Notes: generated by a model not told the origin, from the letters alone. DNA of 64,000 nucleotides from Pomphorhynchus laevis (GCA_012934845.2 WNNJ02000819.1:1-64000); one strand, 5' to 3'; shown: positions 46,601 through 61,600, counted from the first letter of the stretch. Translations and numbers: made by a program.

Positions 46601-49600
46601 ACATCTTCATGTGCTCTTTCGAATGGCGTATAAATTTTTTGGGAGAAACGCGTTTGTGGCTAAAAATTTTAATATTTAAATTTTTTCATAAGAATTTAAA
46701 ATTTAATTTTAATTTCAAATTTCAAAGTTAGAAACTTAAAAAATTATATTTAAGTATTTTTCATATATCTTATCAATATACAATGATTTGAGATTTTTTC
46801 TATGCTCTCACGAAAAAAACACAATTTTTTTATTTTTTTGTTCAAAAAGTAATTTGAATTTGAAATATCTTAAAATTTTGCAATTATAACATATAATTTT
46901 TATTGCGTTATCGTAAACATCACAGTTATATTGACTTAAGTTGAAAATATTAAAATATTTGAATCATTCAAAAAAGAGTTATTTAAAATGTCTTTTCAAA
47001 ATATGCATATTTTTAAGTTTATTTTAAGTTTATTTCCCCAATAAGACATTAAATCCATTTTGTTGAAACTTATCTTCATCATTCCTTTTATATTCAATTT
47101 CATCCTCTCTGCTTGATGTCAGTGGATCTCAACAGTTGAGGTCTTATTTACTGGAATAGTGAATGAGGTCCCAAATTGTTGATGGTCAGTGACATCAAGC
47201 GAAGGGGATGAATGGGGGGGGGTAAATATGTGATTAAACTACGCGGTTGCATTTAATAGAACTAAGAGATTCAAAACCGTTTTACTTATAATTTTTTAAA
47301 AGGCACAACGGTTGCAAATATTTACCGAATAAATAAAATTATTGGCATAGCTTAAAATTCCTTAGATACTCGAATATGGACTCTAATTTATTGTCATTTC
47401 GATGACGCCTGTGCCAAATGAATTCGACTAAATATGAGTCAATCTTTCGAATGAAAAAGCACATAAAGTTTTAAATTTCAAATCAAAACGCATTTCTTTC
47501 AAAAAATTATACGCCATTCGAAAGAGCACATAAAGTTGTACAATAAACAAACTTTTTGCGTAATTTGGACAAAGTGCCTCAAACTGAAATGATACCTTTT
47601 ATGTAAGTATTTGTTCAATTTGACCATAAGTTGGAAAGGAATACACGAATCCAGTTTATGATCCTCTTATCAAGATGAATGTGCTCCAACTTCTCAATAA
47701 GACGCGTGTGATTAACTGAGTCGAACGCTTTTGAGAAATCAAAGAAAATGACATCAACTGGTATGCCTTGATCATAATAGTGATACCAATTTTCACGTGC
47801 ATGTACAAGATTAGTAGTCGTGGAATAACCTTTTCGGAAGCCATGCTGTGCTGGGTTCAAAATTTGAAATCTATCAAAGATTCCGAAGCTCTGTTTAACC
47901 ATAAGAAATATGGGCATTTTTAAAGTAAAATATATTCTAATCAATACATTATAATTTTTTGTAATTTATTTTGTGCAATCTTCCAAATAATATTTTGCTT
48001 GAACTGTTTTAATTTTACCAAATTTAAAGACCCTGTAGTTAAATAATTGGTAATTTTGTAAAATGTTGTAAATATTGAATGTTATTTTTAATACATTGAA
48101 CAAAATATATATTTTTTATATTTTTTTAATAATGAACCTTATTCAGATACAATTTTCAAGTTCGCTTTACAATAATTATTATTAATTATTATTTACAATT
48201 ATTATTCGCTATTTAAAAACTCTTATTTTGATGAAAACAATGAACTTCAGAAGTTTTACAAAACTTCATTCGCGTCGAACATTAAAGTTATCATAAAGTT
48301 GTAATTTTGTATTACGTTTTTATTTTGCGATAAAACGTTAATGCGATAATAAATAATGCGATAATGTTCATACAGTTGAGTTCAGTTTTTGCTCTCTGAT
48401 GTTTCTAGTGCAATATTAAACCCCATGTGCAGTTCCGTTTAAAAGCATATCGGCACTAAGTTTGTGAAATAAAATGATTATTTTATTTAACATAAAATAA
48501 TAGCATTGAACAGATGATGGTTTATCTTCCAGAGTCGCTCAAGTTAGCCACTACGTAATCGGTCTGCATAATCCGAAAGTATCGTATGGATTACGGCACT
48601 ATATCTAGCGTTGTATATCATGTACCTTGTATATCATGTTTATATTTCGTTGTATATCATGATTATATTTCGTTGCATATCGTGTAATTACATATAGTTA
48701 CGGTATGTTTGATAACCAGTATACAATATATCCTGATAAATATGTCTTCGGGTCTACTTTATTAATCGATCGTGCATCGTATTGTATATTAATTATTTTA
48801 TATAATTAAAATCATTTTCTTTTATTCTTTCAAATTTTCGTTTTTGGTTACCCTTCAAAATATTAGTTTGTATAACAGAATTTTGTCGAAGTAATTTTTT
48901 CATTTATTGATTTTTTGTTTGTAATACTGAGAATCAACACTTAATGCTCAGATTCTTTATTTAATACATTTTCATCTCTTTGTATTTTTAGTTATAACTA
49001 TGTATATCTGTGATACTTACTTTTTGATATTATGCCAAGTATATAAAAACTGCTGAAATATTGTTTTTTTTAATCCTTTTAGGCCTATGTATTGCTTGTA
49101 ACCCTAATTCGAAAGAAATTGCGGTTTCGCTGCTGAATGCGAGTATTTTATTCGTAGATTGTGATAGTGGCCAACACCTTGGCTCTATTAATGCTCGTTA
49201 CGATATTGGGCTTTCTCGAAAAGAAGGACAGATGGTTACATCATCAAAGCTGTCATTTGGAAGGTATTGTTTTTAAAATGTAACAAATTTTTAAAAATGA
49301 AAAACAATCAAATGAATTTTTAGTTCGTTTAACCCATTTACATTTATCGACAAATTGTTATGTTGTTTTCAAAAAGGAATTGTAATTAATTGCCATCCTT
49401 AATTTGGATGCTTTTCCAATCGAATCAAACGGTATTTGTAAGAAAGTTTTAGAAAACTAATATTTGTATATTAATTATACAACAAAATATAATTTTTATA
49501 TAATATTGTAAAAATTATATTAAACTTTTTGTATTTTAATATGAATACTCACATCTATATTGGAATAATGAAACTTTGGCACTGTGTTTAAAGGCCGTAC

Positions 49601-52600
49601 CATAAGGTAGCGCCAATATAATGCAATATAATTTTTCGTTCGATAATGTATATTGCCAAGTGGAAAAATTCCAACTTTTAATTTTAAATTGAATTAAAAA
49701 TTTTACGTTTAGATTAAAATCATTAACATTGAGTCTGTCGATTTCAAATTGCGTGCTTTTTTTTAGTAAAAATAAGAATTTTGATATTTTTACAACGCTA
49801 TAAAATTTTAAAAGCAAAGTAAAATTTTCACAACAAATTTGACTTTTATCAAAACGCGTGAGTGTAATTTTACGAAATGTGTTTAGAATAAGTTTTTTAC
49901 GTTTCAATGTGTCAATTAATAACAATGTTGTAATTTATGAACTAAATTATTCAAGTCAACTATTGAAGTTATTTGATTGCAACATATATTATTTAAGTTG
50001 TCTATTATCAATAATTCTACTATTTAAAATTCAATGCAAATATTAAAAATTCTACTCTACTATTAAAAATTATCAAATATTCTACTATTTAAAATTATAT
50101 TCTACTATTTCAAGTTATATTCTACTATTTAAAATTTTACTCTATTATTTTATATTATTAAAAATTCTCATATTTAAAATTATACTCCTTTTTTAAATAG
50201 TTGATACTGATCCATTATTGATAAATAATTATTGGAAATGGATCAAAGGAAATACGAAATTATTTTTGATATTTAGCTAACTACTGTTTGCATCTTCAGA
50301 AAATTGAACCTCATGTGTAATTTTCTGAAGATGCTAAATATTTCGCTAACTTTTCTGAAGTTAGCGAAACCCACGCTGATTGTAGTGTACAGTGATGCTG
50401 ATAGGATTCAAACAACCACACGAGGATAATATCAAACCGACCAGTTAAGAATAACGGCTCGTGTATGCAATATTCACAATATTATATTTAAGTATATTAT
50501 ATTCTACTATTTAAATATATTATATTTAAATATATTATTTTCTACTATTTAAATATATTATAATATATTATATTTAAATATATTATTTTCTACTATTTAA
50601 ATATATTATAATATATTATATTTAAATATATTATTTTCTACTATTTAAATATATTATAATATATTATATTTAAATATATAATTTTCTACTATTTAAATAT
50701 ATTATAATATAATTTATTTTAATAAATTATATTCTACTATTTATACTCTACTATTTAAAACTCTATTCTACTATTTTAAAGTATCAAACATTCTACTATT
50801 TAAAATTATATTCTACTATTAGCAAATTTTATTTATTTTTCTTAGATAATTTTATTCCTTTTCAATTTATTGAAAAGTAATTCTTTTCAATTTGTTAATT
50901 TTATTCCTTTCCAATTACATTCATCATACAATAACGGAAATATAAGGGCAAACCTTAGTGTATTTAACGTATCTTAATGATTTTTATTAACTTCATAAAA
51001 TCGAAATTCTGAAACTATGCATTCTTGATACGACATTATTTTTCTGCTAATTTTCAAGCAAGTTTAATGATTTTATCTTTTCCTTATGATGCAGAATTAT
51101 ACATCAACAAAATATTATTAAAAATATTAGATTTGCAATATACAAATCAACAAAATATTATTAAAATTTATTTAAACTATTAAGAGAAAAATGTTTATGA
51201 ATGGATAATAAAAAATAGGCTTTTTATTGGAATAAGGTACACTAAATAATCAAATTTCATCAGAGGAAATACGTCATTTGCGCGTATTTGGCCTCGCTGC
51301 TATGTTGGGCCGAGGAATACGGGCCGAAATATGCAAATTTCAATGTATTAATATTAATTATTAGAATTATTAAATAATTAAATTTATATACTTAAATACA
51401 TATTTAACATATAAATAATGCTATAGATTATTTTATATTTTTATTTTCTAAAATGCGGTTTTAATTTTAAAAATATTTCTTTTTAATGCCAATTTTAAAA
51501 ACATTTAAACTTAAGGTGCATCAAAATTGTTGCTAAATATATCGGATGTGAATCAAAAATCATGACGTAGTAGATTACCCAAAATCTTGAAAAATGATTT
51601 TTGTAAAATGTGAAATATGCGAATTTAATACGCTTTTATGAGTATTCTGTTCACATAAGATTATAAATGTATCACAAATTATACTGTGCCACAGTATATT
51701 CGAGACAATTACGGTATTGTTAGGGAATGGCTAAATTGTCTTACGTTATTCTAGGACAATGCCTAAGTTGACACTACTAGTCAAGATAGTCGAAACCAGT
51801 TTAATGATCATTGATGAAATTCAATTATTCAATTAAAATTTTTTAATGCATTAATATAATTTATTTAATTTGTTAATTTGTTAAAATTATTAATTTAAAA
51901 TTACTAAATAATCAAATTTCATCAGAGGAAATACTTCATTAGCATGTGTTTGGCCCCGCTGCTATGTTGGGTAGAGGGGTTAGGGGCCGAAACCTGATAG
52001 CATAGCATTTCCTCCTGATGACCTCTAATTCTTATTCTGATACAACGTCTGTTATTTATTAAGTCAATTCATAAAAATGACGTTTATTTTAAATTTCAAT
52101 TTTTTATTTTAACTTGATTTAAATTATAGAAAATCTAAAAACAATTATTAATTTTATTATTTAATTATTAAATTTTAATTTAGCATTATTATATTTTGTT
52201 TATTTTATAATTATATTAAATACGTAGACTCAGTTAGCTGATTTGATTTAATACAAATTCTTCTTCGACCCTTAATTAGATATTCACGATAGGTGCTTCC
52301 CATTCAAAACGCTTTTGTAGGTTAAAATTAATTACGAACTGCCTATAAGACGCTTTTTTCCGTTGTTTCTATTCACCAAGAATATCTTTACATGAATTGA
52401 ATCCAGACGTTAATTACACATTTCTTTGATCGAGTAATAGGGCATAAACATGATAGCATAGTAGTACCTTCTGATGACCTTTAATCCTTATTCTGATACA
52501 TCAGAATAAGGATTAAATCTGAATTTAATCCATTAATTTATTAGGATTAAAGGTCATTAATAAGGATTAAAGGTAATTAGTCAATTCAGAAAAATTGATT

Positions 52601-55600
52601 TTTATTTTAAATTTTAATCATAGATTCGATTGCTATATAAATATAAATTGCATAAAATCTTATATAATTATTTATTATTTATCTTTATTTTTATTTATAG
52701 ATCGTATAAAATACGTAGACTCAGTTATCTGATCTGAGTTACAATTTAAATTATAATATATTTGATTAATTTGTTTAAGCTCGTGATTGTTGATGTGAAA
52801 TATTTTATGCCTTTCTTTACAGACAGCCCTTATCTATTTTCGTCTAAAAATTTGCTATTTAAATTATTAGTAGTTGACCTCCTTTTTCGATCATTCCCCG
52901 TAACTAAGACTTTATTTGTGATTTTCATAGACACATTATTGTGAATATCTAAACCACAAGAATGTAATGTTGTATCGCCTTACATTCTTTATAGCATTAT
53001 GTGAAATAGCATTCAACGAAATTCCGGATTTGGATAGCTTTTTAATCTGAAAATGTTTGTTTTTAAATCACAGCAAAAATCGCCCAAAGTGTTATCTACA
53101 TATCAGTTTAATGCACTACTTTTGAGCTATAAAATAATAGCAATCATTATTTTGCAATTATTTTTTATATTTCACTAGTTTCTGCTAATGAAATAAAGTT
53201 TAAAACATTATTTTAAATTACAAAATGATTAAAAGAAATACAGGAAAATAAAATCACAAGTCAATTAAAAATTGTCCGATAGTTTTATCGGCTATCGCCT
53301 CCATAACGTAATTGGCGTTCTTTTGCTGGATCGCTACTCTCAGCCGCTATATTAGGTAGCTACCGGCTCTTGCACATACTGTTGTCTTTCTCATCATCTA
53401 GGAAGGCGTGAGATAAAGGCTTTGGTTGCTGGGCCGTATGCGCCGCATGTCTCGATCGCGACCGGCGTAAACTTGTATGTTTATTCGAAAATATTTTGCA
53501 GTTATTATGAACATCCAACTTTAGAAAACTTTAACCAACTTTTTTCATTTAACTTTAAACTTTAGAAATTTGAACTTCAAATTTTAGAAATATATTTTAA
53601 TTTATTATTACAATGCAGAGTTTAACCCATAGGGTTATTTACTCGATCACGACAAATCATTGATAAAATCAACAAAATAAAATTAAAAGTAAGGCGATAC
53701 TCGATTATACGGGATGCTACAATAATTAAGAACAACGCTTCGAAAACTAGCCACGTGCAGTGGAATCATATCATAAGGAAGACCATTCCAAGCTCGTAAT
53801 GCTCTGTGGGATAATCGAGATGATGTGCTACGTGACCCATATTTGCTACCACATATTTTTGTGGATACCTGTTAATTCCCTTTACCAGAAAGTACATGGC
53901 TAGCATATATAGGTACATTAACCTGCAACGGACACTATTAACATTCACCGCGAGTAGACTTTGTGAGGAGCTCAGATTTTAAATTTCAGTGCATAATTTG
54001 TTACCACGTCGTAGAATACATTCTAAACTGTTAACCTCACCCTTTGTAATTGGAAAATTAGCTTGGATGCCGTATACTCTGTATACTGGATACTGTATAC
54101 TCTAAAAATTAAATTTATTTTAATTTTGTGAAATATATATTTTAAAGTTTGGAAGCTAAGAGATTATAATAAGAGATTATATTACAACAACTTGGTTATC
54201 ACAAATTTAATCAATTCAATTACCATGATCCGATACAAATGTTTTAAATTCTCAATTCACTGTAACATGCTAATTTCCTTTATTACTAAACATTTATTGC
54301 AAAATTCCTTATAATATTTGCTTAAATGATACTTCACTTCAATTCAGGTCACATTATTGGCTACATAATTTGTTAGAAATTTTTGTGTTTTTGCGTTTTT
54401 CCAACATTCCTAATTACAAATTTAACATCCTCGAATGAAACACTTAACTACATTCTTAAAGCATGCTATTAGCCAACAACTCAACATTTCGAAACTGGCT
54501 TTATCCAATACCAAAAATTCGAGCTTTGATTTTGTTTGATTCAGTATTCGTAACTTAAAATGGTGTCATCTAAATTTAAATTTCTAATTATGTTCCGAAA
54601 ACTGTTATTAAAGTAAACTTGTTTTACTAAACACTCAAGTGTACCGAGTTGATTGCATTTGGATAGTTATTTTTAGAAATCACAAATTCGGTTCGCATTA
54701 AATGTCCGACATTAGGTAATCAGTCTGAACTGAATATTAGTTTTTTACTTATAAATCATTTTTATTACAAAATGATTAGTTACTGGTTTAACATCACAGT
54801 ACATATGCAATATGTTCATTGAATAGATGACATTTCATAACCTTCTCGAATAGAGCAGATTAGTTTTATAATAAGACACAATCCTTTACAAAATATCGCG
54901 ATATTTCCCATGTAGTTGGCAATGCATACTTTAGTGCATTACTATCGTGTAATGGAATGTTAGGCCTCTTTTCAAACACGCTAGAGATGTGCGGCACTAA
55001 TCCGGACTTTGTACTATTCCAGCAATCCATGAACTGGCATATTTTTAATGCAGTTCTGCTAAGACAGAACACTTTACTACTTTGGCACTATGAGAAGACT
55101 TGGTATCCAATTCATGGCTTTATTTTATAAAGCGATCATTACAGAATGCTGTTGAACGATTGTTTAATTAGTTTGGTCCTTTTCCACTAAATGTAGGAAT
55201 TGTGGGTATATAAACCAATTCGGTTCTATGGTTTTGGGCTATTTTTGGCTACGAAGCATGTCTTATATATTGGCTTTTCTTAATTTTTGATTTAAATCAA
55301 CCGGTATTTTTAAAATAAATGTCTTAGCTTTTTAAAGATTAACATATAGGATTCGAAAGGTTTTAATAGCCAAATCCTCATGGGGTTTACTTATTCTTAT
55401 GTTAACGGATTATATCGACAGATCATGTGGCTACAAATCTTGTAGACGTTTGCTTAGATATTTTAATTATTTTTAGAAACAGGTCGATATAAATGGTTAA
55501 ATTATTAGTTAATTATTAAATAATTTATAATATCTGCAAAAAATCCTGATTTATTAATCTGTAGTAAACCGTTTACTTAAGAATTGCCAGAATGGTTTTT

Positions 55601-58600
55601 AAGCACACGGGTATTAATATGTCGGGTATTAATCTCTCTCTATATATAACAGCAGGATATTATCACAACGTTGACGACATTTTCAGCAACGAATTTTGCT
55701 ATTTGTAAAAAGTTTACATTCTTGGTAATTGACATGATCACGTTTTTGAAGCATTTATTAATGGATGTCTGCAATCGAGTGTTATCGCCAGTGAAATACT
55801 ACTGATTCCTATTGACTTTAGGATTTCGTATTAAGGTAGTAAAAATGGTGTATCAACTGTTATGCAAAACGCAACTGGTTGCAAAGTTCTACGAATATCA
55901 AATTAGCAAAACGATCGAGTAACTTGGCTTGTGGCAGCATATCGTGTATGAATATCGTCTTCTAATTATTCGTTTCGATCAGATTATAATAGAGAATAAC
56001 AAGTTTTGCTGTTAAGAGAAAGAGTACACAATTTCGTGTCTGCTATGCCAATTATACGCCTAGGGGAATTTGTTTTTGTAGTAAAATGCAGATGAATAAA
56101 AACGAGACTGCATTCGATGATTCAAGCTAAACGTTGCCAGTATATAAGATAGTTTGCAATACACCACCAGTTCAGCTACAATGCCATTTACCGTAAAAAT
56201 TGAAAAGTGTCCTCGCTGTGACAAAGCGGTTTACGCAGCTGAAGAAAAAAGCGCTGAGGGTCGCAAGTGGCACAAGACCTGTTTCAAATGCGGGGATTGC
56301 AATAAAATGCTAGAGGCGACCACTCTCGCTGTCCACGAAGGAAATATCTATTGTAAGCAATGCTATGGACGATTATATGGACCGAAAGGCTACGGACACG
56401 GTGTAGGAGCAGGATCATTGAACATGGACAGCGGATCTCGCAAAGCATAATGTATCTAGATGTCGTTTGAGAACTACTAAATAGTAATACACATTTTAAA
56501 AATACAATTTCTTTTTTAACGTCGATTTACCGCTTTATCACACAATCGTTAAAACGTTAAATTCATTTAATAGCAGTTAATCGGTGTTATTTTAAAACTT
56601 TATTAAAATAGCGAATTTAACGGTACCCTGTTATTTTGAATAGCCAACAGCCATTTCCCATTTCATTAGAAAACACTTTTTTGATTTAATGCAGTTTATA
56701 ATAATTACTTCAATTGATAATATTAAACACGGCGATTATAATCTTAGAATTCAAGATGTATTTATATGCGATATAAATTTACATATTCAATATTTTATTA
56801 AGATTATTTATTAAATAACAAATTAAGTCTAATATTTTTGGAATCGATTGTTCACTTATCGATTTTCATTAAATTGCTTAAATGGAGAAAGCGAAATACA
56901 AAAACGTTAATGCTGTGTGGTTATTGCTCTAAAGATGACCGTAGTTAGCCATTGAAAATTATACGACACAAATTCACTTTGATGTAAGTGCTAAAACCGA
57001 CAGTGTCATGCTTGCATGTTACGATATCATTTTCTTATTGACTATTTCGAATTCAAGACAAATTATAATCAAATTTCTTAAAAATATGCCTTTTTTTATT
57101 AAAAAGTATTGGTTTTGAAAACTTGTTTAGAAAATTGGTACTTAACAAAAAAAATGAACTAATTTAGCAAACTGGTTTTTAATAAAATGTTAAAATTGAG
57201 TAATTCTTGTAATTAAATGTAGAAAAACGTTTTTTACATTTAATTAATCACTAAAATAAATGAGTGAATATTCAAATGTTGTTTATTCGTCGGAGTTTAA
57301 AGGATTTTAATTCATAATAACTTTTGCTAAAGATTAACATTTTAAACTTGAATTATTTCATTATCGAAAAAATCAATCAATATTATTAAACTGAAATGTT
57401 TATTCCGAATTTTCGTCATTATCTCATCGCCATTAAAACGTTTTAATGTTTGCCAAAATTTATATAATTAAATGTTCATAAATATATAGTAACCAATAAA
57501 GGAAGAAATTTATTGTTTCCTATGAATTTACAAAATTATAAATTTACAAAATTATAAATTATGTCCTCCTCTGCATCCAGCAGTGGGGGGACTGGCACAT
57601 GAGTCATAGTGATGACGAAACGGCATTCGTCATTCTTTCGAGTCGGGCTTATATGATTATTAAAAATTCACGCGGAATAGTATCATCACTTGAGAAATAG
57701 AAGTTAGCCGATATTAAATAGACCTGCGCTGGCATTTGCCAGTGCTTTTGCTAGCGATCCTTATTGGTGAAACTGTAGTACTGATTTAGTACTCTATGAT
57801 GTTACTATAGATTTTCTAGTACATCATGCACTTGATTCATTCGTTGATTGCCGTCTGCTAATCCTCCTCTGCATCCAGCAGTCGGAGGGAACTTGCAATG
57901 ATGAGTCATAGTGATGATGAAACGGATTACAAAACACAAAAAATAGTCTAAATAAATTAAACCGCTTATCAATGGTGGATGTCCCTTAAATTACAAAACA
58001 CAGTTTTATAATTTAGGGGACATCAACCATTGATAAGCAGTTTAATTTATTTAGACTATTTTTATCTCGTTTAATTTATTTTTGATTTTGTTCAATCGTA
58101 ATTTACAGGTGCTCAATTAGCTAGTGATTCTAAAGAATTTTTATTGTTTAAAATGTGCAGAAACCAATTGTTGATTTACACTCTTGTTAAATCTTGTAGA
58201 ATTTGAAGCGATTTTCTTCAACAGAAAATTTGATGCTTTATTTGAGCAGTTAGACGTCGTTCTGTGACCGATCAACCGTTTTTAACTTAAAATATAGAGG
58301 GCCATTAGAAAATGAGGTGGTCAAATTGCGACAAAAAGTTATCAAGAAACATCTATTACATTTATATTATTCCTATTTTGGAGATTCGAAATATTTGTTC
58401 CCTGAAGTTAGCAATTTCTTCAGTTTATCGTAAAGGAATTGTTCGAAGCGTCCTTGCATCCTCTCGTACTATTAGTAATGTTCATTCTAATGCATGTTGA
58501 TGTTCATTTGTCTTCAAAGGGCAAAATTAGTTTACTATTTTTCAGCTATAATACATGAAATATCATCTGCAAATGAATCTCATTTTAGATTTTTAAAACA

Positions 58601-61600
58601 TCCTAGTTTTTTAAAACTCGTATTCAGCTTCAAGCATTTTACATTATCACATCTGCTACTTTGTAAATATAAGCCAAGCCTCAGACAATACTCTTCTTAT
58701 TTGGGCCTTTGCTCAATATTCACTGTCGACGATTTCTGAGCATTCATCCACATTATTTTAATCTGCTACTTTTACATGAATTAAACCCAATCGCTTATTA
58801 CGTGAATTCTACTGGATCTGCATTATCCTGATTTTACCGGATGATTCAGAGTTTTTTTTACAAAACTGTACGAAGTAAACCTTAATCTTGTTTTATTTAT
58901 AAAGTAGAATTTGCAATTGAAAAGGTAACTTTTATATAGTAATTTATGTCTTATTGATGTAAATTACCGGATGATACAGAGTTTAAAAGGGAATATTTCG
59001 GTATTCAAAGAAGACTATTCATTAAACTGCAATTAGTATTTCACAAATTTGAGTCAGTGTAGTATTCCCGGATTTGATTGCCGGATTCAATATTAGCGCA
59101 CGTTCATCCGTCTATAAGCACACGTTCATCTATCTTCATAAACACTTATTCTTTTAATGCTAAATGGTATTACATAAAAGTTTGTCAATTATTCGGGAAT
59201 ATCTTCAGTAAAATATCTTCAATTATTGGTATATCTTGACATGCACCCGTTCATGACCAGTCTATTGTAGCTTTAAATGACGATAATAGTTGCATTGGTA
59301 TTTTCTTTTCGAATTAAAATGTGTCCTCAGAGCTATCATCCATATAGTCAGTTAAACGAAAGCACAAACCCGTAACTTGTAATGTAGATTTCACGAAACA
59401 GTTCCTAAAAGTGTAATAAATACTAATCGAAATAGCAGAATAATTATAAATTCTAAATCATCGGTATTACTTTAATCCAAATCTTATATTACTTTGGGAA
59501 ACTTGAAGATTTGAATCTGACAAAAATATACCTGCTTGTTCCTGAAATGTGTTACGGCCTTCTTTTTAGGTCAAATGATGGCTGTACTTGGAATTTCGTA
59601 ATGATAACTATCTGGGACGTTCATAAATACGAAATCATAATTGAACTAGCATAATTTTTATTCCATAAAAATTACGTAAATCTGGATTTTACGTTTAGCA
59701 AATTGGCACCAGGAAAACTTGGATAAAGCAACTTGAATCTGAAAGAATCCTTTCTATATAATTGTCCTCGAACATCCGATTCGAATATAAGAAAAGAATT
59801 TCGATTAAAATGTGGGCTAATTTAATAATTTGCAGTAAGCTATCATACAATAACTTCCGTACACGTTCACTAGTTATACAAATATTAGGTTGGATGATGA
59901 CAAGCTATATTACAAAGTTATATTACAAAATTATACAAAATTATGCAAGCTATTGTATTTATTTGAAATGTATCTACATTTTATTCAGTATTTCAAGAAA
60001 CAATTTCGGTTGATACTTCGAAATGATTTAATGTAACCGATAATACTTTGTCGGTTAAATTCACTTCACATTTTATGTTCGGTGGCTTGGATTAAAGCGA
60101 AAATTTCACATATTGCAAATATCAAAGCAGAAGATATTAGTTTGATATTAATCTTTTAAGCATTATATTACAGCAATCTAATTATCACAAATTTAAACAT
60201 GTGCTATGATACAAATTCTTTAAAATATCACTTCACTGTTGCATACAAGATTCCTTTATTAACATGCAATTACCTGTAAAATTCCTTTTCGTGTATTGAA
60301 CAAATTAAAGCTTTATATCGTTTGTTCTCGAATTGCTGCGCACTCTTGGTGTGATTAGGATTATTTACAAAGAGAAACGTGAGATTCTCTTTAATGTCTT
60401 TGAGATCAATATCATATGCTTTGTTGTTTTTAAAAGAACATTAGATTTAGTTGATAACATTCACCTCTTAAATTATTAGAACAAAATTTACTGCGAGGGA
60501 CGTTTTATACTAGTTTTTGACGTCATATTAAAATCATATAATGTGAAAATATTTGACGATATGGGTTTTTTAAATATTATATAAGCAAATCGCGAATTAA
60601 TGTATAGTGATTTTATTAAGCTCGTTGTTTTTTATTTATCTTGATGGAAATACTATTTAAACTGAATATTTGTTAGTCTAATTGTTCAACATAGTTCAAT
60701 CAGGATTATAAGTCTACAACTGAAATCAATTTAAGTTTTTCACTTGCGTGTTTTTGGGATTATATTACTAACCATAATTCAATGTGGATTACCATACTCT
60801 TGTACAGAACTGTCATCTGCAAACTTTTTACAACTCGATAGGTGTCTTTAGATATTATCAAAACAGGATGCATGTATATTACATTAATCTCCTTCATATG
60901 TAGTTGCCTTCCTGTTAAGTCTTTATCTTTGCTCCTTGTTCACAAGTCATATATTGTGATTTTGCCTACTTTTTAACTAAATCTTAATTACTTATCGATA
61001 GATGTTACTGAATTTGTACATTTCATGGGCATTTGTACATTTCTTGGGCAACAATTTTTCTCACTTCATGTTTTTAGTAGCTACTATTTATTTGAAATTG
61101 AGAATATTTAGCGACATCTAAAAGAGCCGCTTGCCTTTTACAATTTAGTCAATTTATTGATTAACAGATTACTGTTTTTACGTTTTTTTTGAATCTTGTT
61201 AGCTTTCATATATTTTATACCTAAACCGATAAGTTAAAAGATTAAATTACAATCTCTATGTTAATAATTAACATAATTAGACAATATGTTTGGTAATATT
61301 GAAAGTTATTCAATACTTTGTTGCTAAAATTAAGAATTGTGGTTATATTTCAATTTTCTCATGTTTGTTTTGTTTCCTTCAGCGCATCAGGATATATTTA
61401 AATTAGATATATTATACATTGCATCTTTATTTATAATTATAATATTATCATCTTTATATTATTTAATAATAATTAATATTTATTATTATAAACAATAATG
61501 TGATATACTTTACTTATATTATGACTAATCATGCAAATTGAAGTATTTAAATGTAATTTTTATTGTTTATAATTGATACAATTTTCTTTATAAATGAAGA

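Noticed and set aside
49536-49925. 129-codon minus frame in PWP2 intron 11
   Set aside because: Lys/Phe/Leu/Ile-rich composition typical of random AT-rich sequence; no motif.
52480-52520. Hammerhead-like CTGATGA strings in Repeat D
   Set aside because: There is no GAAA partner or stem II behind them.
55467-55476. MEF2-type box upstream of the LIM gene as a muscle enhancer
   Set aside because: The 10-mer is expected often by chance in DNA this AT-rich, and it is 700 bp away. Noted only.
56154-56180. Nine-codon N-terminal extension of the LIM protein
   Set aside because: It would start with TTG. The ATG at 56181 gives the conserved MPF start and lies correctly behind the TATA box.
57561-57961. 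CRISPR-like or tRNA-derived repeats
   Set aside because: The repeat is a 298-bp unit with hammerhead parts. No direct-repeat/spacer array or tRNA fold is present, and the genome is eukaryotic.
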